From contig JANJVX010000108.1 in the NCBI GenBank assembly GCA_024709845.1, positions 1 to 37,682 of the forward strand: a DNA stretch of 37,682 nucleotides, given 5' to 3'. This document shows, piece by piece, positions 35,692-37,682 of the stretch. A program made the position numbers and the translations under genes. Below the pieces are notes generated by a model. The model worked only from the letters and a program-made list of their open reading frames with translations. It did not search any database and was not told the origin of the DNA. Source of the stretch: Burkholderiaceae bacterium. GTDB taxonomy: Bacteria > Pseudomonadota > Gammaproteobacteria > Burkholderiales > Burkholderiaceae_C. Position 1 is the stretch's first letter, and every line of letters begins with the position of its first letter.

Positions 35692-36985
35692 CCTCAACAT
35701 TCCCCTGTTCGAACGCGCCAAGGCCGTGATCCCCGGCGGCGTCAACTCTCCCGTGCGCGCCTTCCGTGCCGTCGGCGGCACGCCCCGTTTCGTCAAGCGC
35801 GCCCAGGGTGCCTATTTCTGGGACGCGAACGGCAAGCAGCACATCGACTACATCGGCTCCTGGGGACCGATGATCCTGGGCCACGGCCACCCGGCCGTGC
35901 TCGAAGCCGTGCAAAAAGCCGTGCTCGAAGGCTTCTCGTTCGGAGCTCCCACCGAGCGCGAGGTCGAACTGGCCGAGGAAATCCTCTCGATCATGCCGTC
36001 CATGGACATGGTGCGCCTGGTCAGCTCGGGCACCGAAGCCGGCATGAGCGCCATCCGCCTGGCGCGCGGCGCCACGGGCCGCAGCAAGATCATCAAGTTC
36101 GAGGGCTGCTACCACGGCCACGCCGACGCGCTGCTGGTCAAGGCCGGCTCGGGCCTCGCCACCTTCGGCAACGCCACCAGCGCCGGCGTGCCGCCCGAGG
36201 TGGTGCAGCACACCCTGGTGCTCGAATACAACAACGTGCAGCAGCTCGAAGAGGCCTTCGCCCTGCATGGCAAGGACGTGGCCTGCCTGATGATCGAGCC
36301 CATCGCCGGCAACATGAACTTCGTGCGCGCCAGCGTCGAATTCACCCGCCGCTGCCGCGAGCTGTGCACGCAGCACGGCGCCCTGCTGGTGTACGACGAA
36401 GTCATGACGGGCTTCCGCGTGGCGCTGGGCGGCGCGCAGAGCGTCTATGCCCAGGCCATTCCCGGCTTCGAGCCCGACCTCACCGTGATGGGCAAGGTCA
36501 TCGGCGGCGGCATGCCGCTGGCGGCCTTCGGCGGCAAGCGCGCGATTATGGAACACTTGGCGCCGCTGGGCGGCGTCTACCAGGCGGGCACGCTGTCGGG
36601 CAACCCCGTGGCCACGGCCTGCGGCCTGGCCACGCTGCGCGAGATCCGCAAGCCCGGCTTCTACGAGGCCCTCTCGGCCTCCACGCGCTCGCTGGTGGAT
36701 GGCCTCAAGGCCGCCGCCGACGCCGAGGGCGTGCCCTTCAGCGTGGACTGCCAGGGCGGCATGTTCGGCTTCTTCCTGATGCCCGAGCTGCCGCAGAACT
36801 ACCCGCAGGTCATGCGCACCGACAACGCGCGCTTCAACCAGCTGTTCCACGGCCTGCTCGACCGCGGCGTATACATCGCGCCCGCGCTCTATGAAGCCGG
36901 TTTCGTCAGTGCGGCGCACACCGCCGACGACATCGCGGCCACGGTGGCCGCCGCGCGCGAAGTGTTCAAGACGCTCTCAAAATAA
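35675..36985 (+). CDS. hemL: Glutamate-1-semialdehyde 2,1-aminomutase
   Basis: PLP-dependent enzyme making 5-aminolevulinate in the C5 pathway of tetrapyrrole synthesis. The product is 436 residues, standard length. The N-terminus [19 protein letters not shown], the [16 protein letters not shown] phosphate-binding loop, [13 protein letters not shown] with the PLP aspartate, and the Schiff-base lysine in [11 protein letters not shown] (K274) are all present. ATG 35675 lies inside the thiD end, so the two are translationally linked; the open frame further upstream is in the thiD coding region and is not used. A strong hairpin follows the stop. Confidence 0.97.
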   Translation: MTPNTDLNIPLFERAKAVIPGGVNSPVRAFRAVGGTPRFVKRAQGAYFWDANGKQHIDYIGSWGPMILGHGHPAVLEAVQKAVLEGFSFGAPTEREVELAEEILSIMPSMDMVRLVSSGTEAGMSAIRLARGATGRSKIIKFEGCYHGHADALLVKAGSGLATFGNATSAGVPPEVVQHTLVLEYNNVQQLEEAFALHGKDVACLMIEPIAGNMNFVRASVEFTRRCRELCTQHGALLVYDEVMTGFRVALGGAQSVYAQAIPGFEPDLTVMGKVIGGGMPLAAFGGKRAIMEHLAPLGGVYQAGTLSGNPVATACGLATLREIRKPGFYEALSASTRSLVDGLKAAADAEGVPFSVDCQGGMFGFFLMPELPQNYPQVMRTDNARFNQLFHGLLDRGVYIAPALYEAGFVSAAHTADDIAATVAAAREVFKTLSK

Positions 36986-36991
36986 GAGCTG

Positions 36992-37016
36992 GCAGCGCTT
37001 GCCCTGCAAGCGCTGC
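36992..37016 (+). terminator. Hairpin after hemL (repeat copy D)
   Basis: A perfect 11-bp stem, GCAGCGCTTGC and GCAAGCGCTGC, closes a CCT loop. It starts seven bases beyond the hemL stop. There is no strong T run directly after it, although outer AATAAG (36981-36986) and CTTATT (37031-37036) elements could extend pairing. The GCGCTT/AAGCGC core is shared with repeat copies A-C, so it may be both a terminator and a family member. Confidence 0.55.
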
Positions 37017-37063
37017 ACCCCGAAAACACCCTTATTTCTACCGCACCCGCCTCCCTTCCTCCC

Positions 37064-37682
37064 ATGCTTGCTGCACCCAAGTTCCTGTTTGCCGCGCTGA
37101 TCCTGGCGATCAACACCCTCGTGCTGTGCAGCTCGATGATCCCGTTCGCCCTGGCCAAGCTCATCCTGCCCATCACCCCAGTGCGCCATATCTGCGACCG
37201 CGCCCTCATGGGCATCGCCGCGCTGTGGATGGACATCAACGCCTTCTGGCTTGGCGCCGTCAACCCGGTACGCTGGCAGGTCAGCGGCGTGGACGGGCTC
37301 GACCCGCGCGGCTGGTACCTCGTGGCCAGCAACCACCAGACCTGGGTGGACATCCTGGTGCTGCAGCGCGTGTTCAACCGCCGCATCCCCATGCTCAAGT
37401 TCTTCACCAAGAAAGAGCTGATCTACGTGCCCGTGATCGGCCTGGCCTGGTGGGCGCTCGACTTTCCGTTCATGCAGCGCAAGGGCGGCGCCAGCGCGCG
37501 CGCCGACCTTGAAGCCGGACGCAAGGCCTGCGAGAAATTCCGCCTCGTGCCCACCTCGGTGATGAGCTTCGTCGAGGGCACACGCTTCACGCCCGCAAAG
37601 CACGCGCAGCAGAAATCGCCCTACAGCCACCTGCTCAAGCCCAAGGTGGGCAGAATCGGCATGGCGCTGGAGTCCCTGGGCG
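37064..37682 (+). CDS. Acyltransferase (PlsC/YihG-like), 3' end cut by window
   Basis: Membrane acyltransferase of the LPLAT superfamily, probably 1-acylglycerol-3-phosphate acyltransferase of the YihG/LCLAT type. The first 206 codons are visible and stay open to the window end. A hydrophobic N-terminal segment (about 7-38) is followed by the catalytic HxxxxD in SNHQTWVD (H91, D96) and by VEGTR (about 170-174). The segment KKELIYVPVIGLAWWALDFPFMQR between the motifs is characteristic of this subgroup. ATG 37064 has only a weak Shine-Dalgarno. It is a different subgroup from the acyltransferase at 17006. The C-terminal third lies outside. Confidence 0.9.
   Translation, partial: MLAAPKFLFAALILAINTLVLCSSMIPFALAKLILPITPVRHICDRALMGIAALWMDINAFWLGAVNPVRWQVSGVDGLDPRGWYLVASNHQTWVDILVLQRVFNRRIPMLKFFTKKELIYVPVIGLAWWALDFPFMQRKGGASARADLEAGRKACEKFRLVPTSVMSFVEGTRFTPAKHAQQKSPYSHLLKPKVGRIGMALESLG

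Overview
The window looks like a chromosomal segment of a GC-rich betaproteobacterium of the order Burkholderiales, most likely family Comamonadaceae (Acidovorax-like). I base this on codon use, on gene orders such as pilB-pilC-pilD-coaE-zapD-yacG and pilG-pilH-pilI-pilJ-chpA, and on dispersed intergenic hairpin repeats of a type I associate with that family. No database search was possible, so the taxonomic call is inference. I see no phage, no intact insertion sequence, no CRISPR array and no obvious genomic island. Most of the window is core housekeeping.

Layout. (1) 1-49 is the 3' part of a tRNA, probably tRNA-Pro(CGG). (2) 165-5715, plus strand: pilB, pilC and pilD (type IV pilus assembly ATPase, platform protein and prepilin peptidase), tightly followed by coaE, zapD and yacG. 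(3) 5756-12304, minus strand: a mutT-like Nudix gene, a DUF815 P-loop ATPase, argJ, secA and an M23 peptidase. A short dciA-like gene is divergent at 12330. (4) 12660-15475: a two-domain iron(III)-type ABC permease and its ATPase, transcribed divergently from a 44-bp gap, with no binding-protein gene in view. (5) 15601-21703, minus strand: a Yip1-like membrane protein, then a pyrimidine cluster in transcription order yqgE, ruvX, pyrR, pyrB, pyrC', acyltransferase. The dihydroorotase homologue has lost its metal ligands. (6) 21724-23199: DNA photolyase, followed by a 165-bp palindromic MITE-like element. (7) 23431-34423, minus strand: the Pil-Chp chemosensory cluster pilG, pilH, pilI, pilJ, chpA (2046 residues) and a pilU-like retraction ATPase. 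Just upstream of pilG lies a decayed rubredoxin gene. (8) 34744-37682, plus strand: a thiD-like kinase overlapping hemL, then a 1-acylglycerol-3-phosphate acyltransferase cut by the window end.

Functionally, regions 2 and 7 together encode much of the machinery and control of twitching motility. PilD matures prepilins, PilB with PilC drives extension, PilU assists retraction, and the Chp system couples surface or chemical signals to these motors through PilG and PilH. Region 5 encodes the aspartate transcarbamoylase branch of pyrimidine synthesis with its PyrR-type partner.

I found no convincing undescribed multi-gene system. The observations most worth a second look are the rubredoxin pseudogene (about 34475-34640), the MITE-like palindrome (23215-23379), the dispersed hairpin family whose copies supply stop codons to neighbouring genes, the ligand-less PyrC', the divergent ABC transporter with a Fur-like 19-bp palindrome, and the Yip1 protein with an unexplained C-terminal half.
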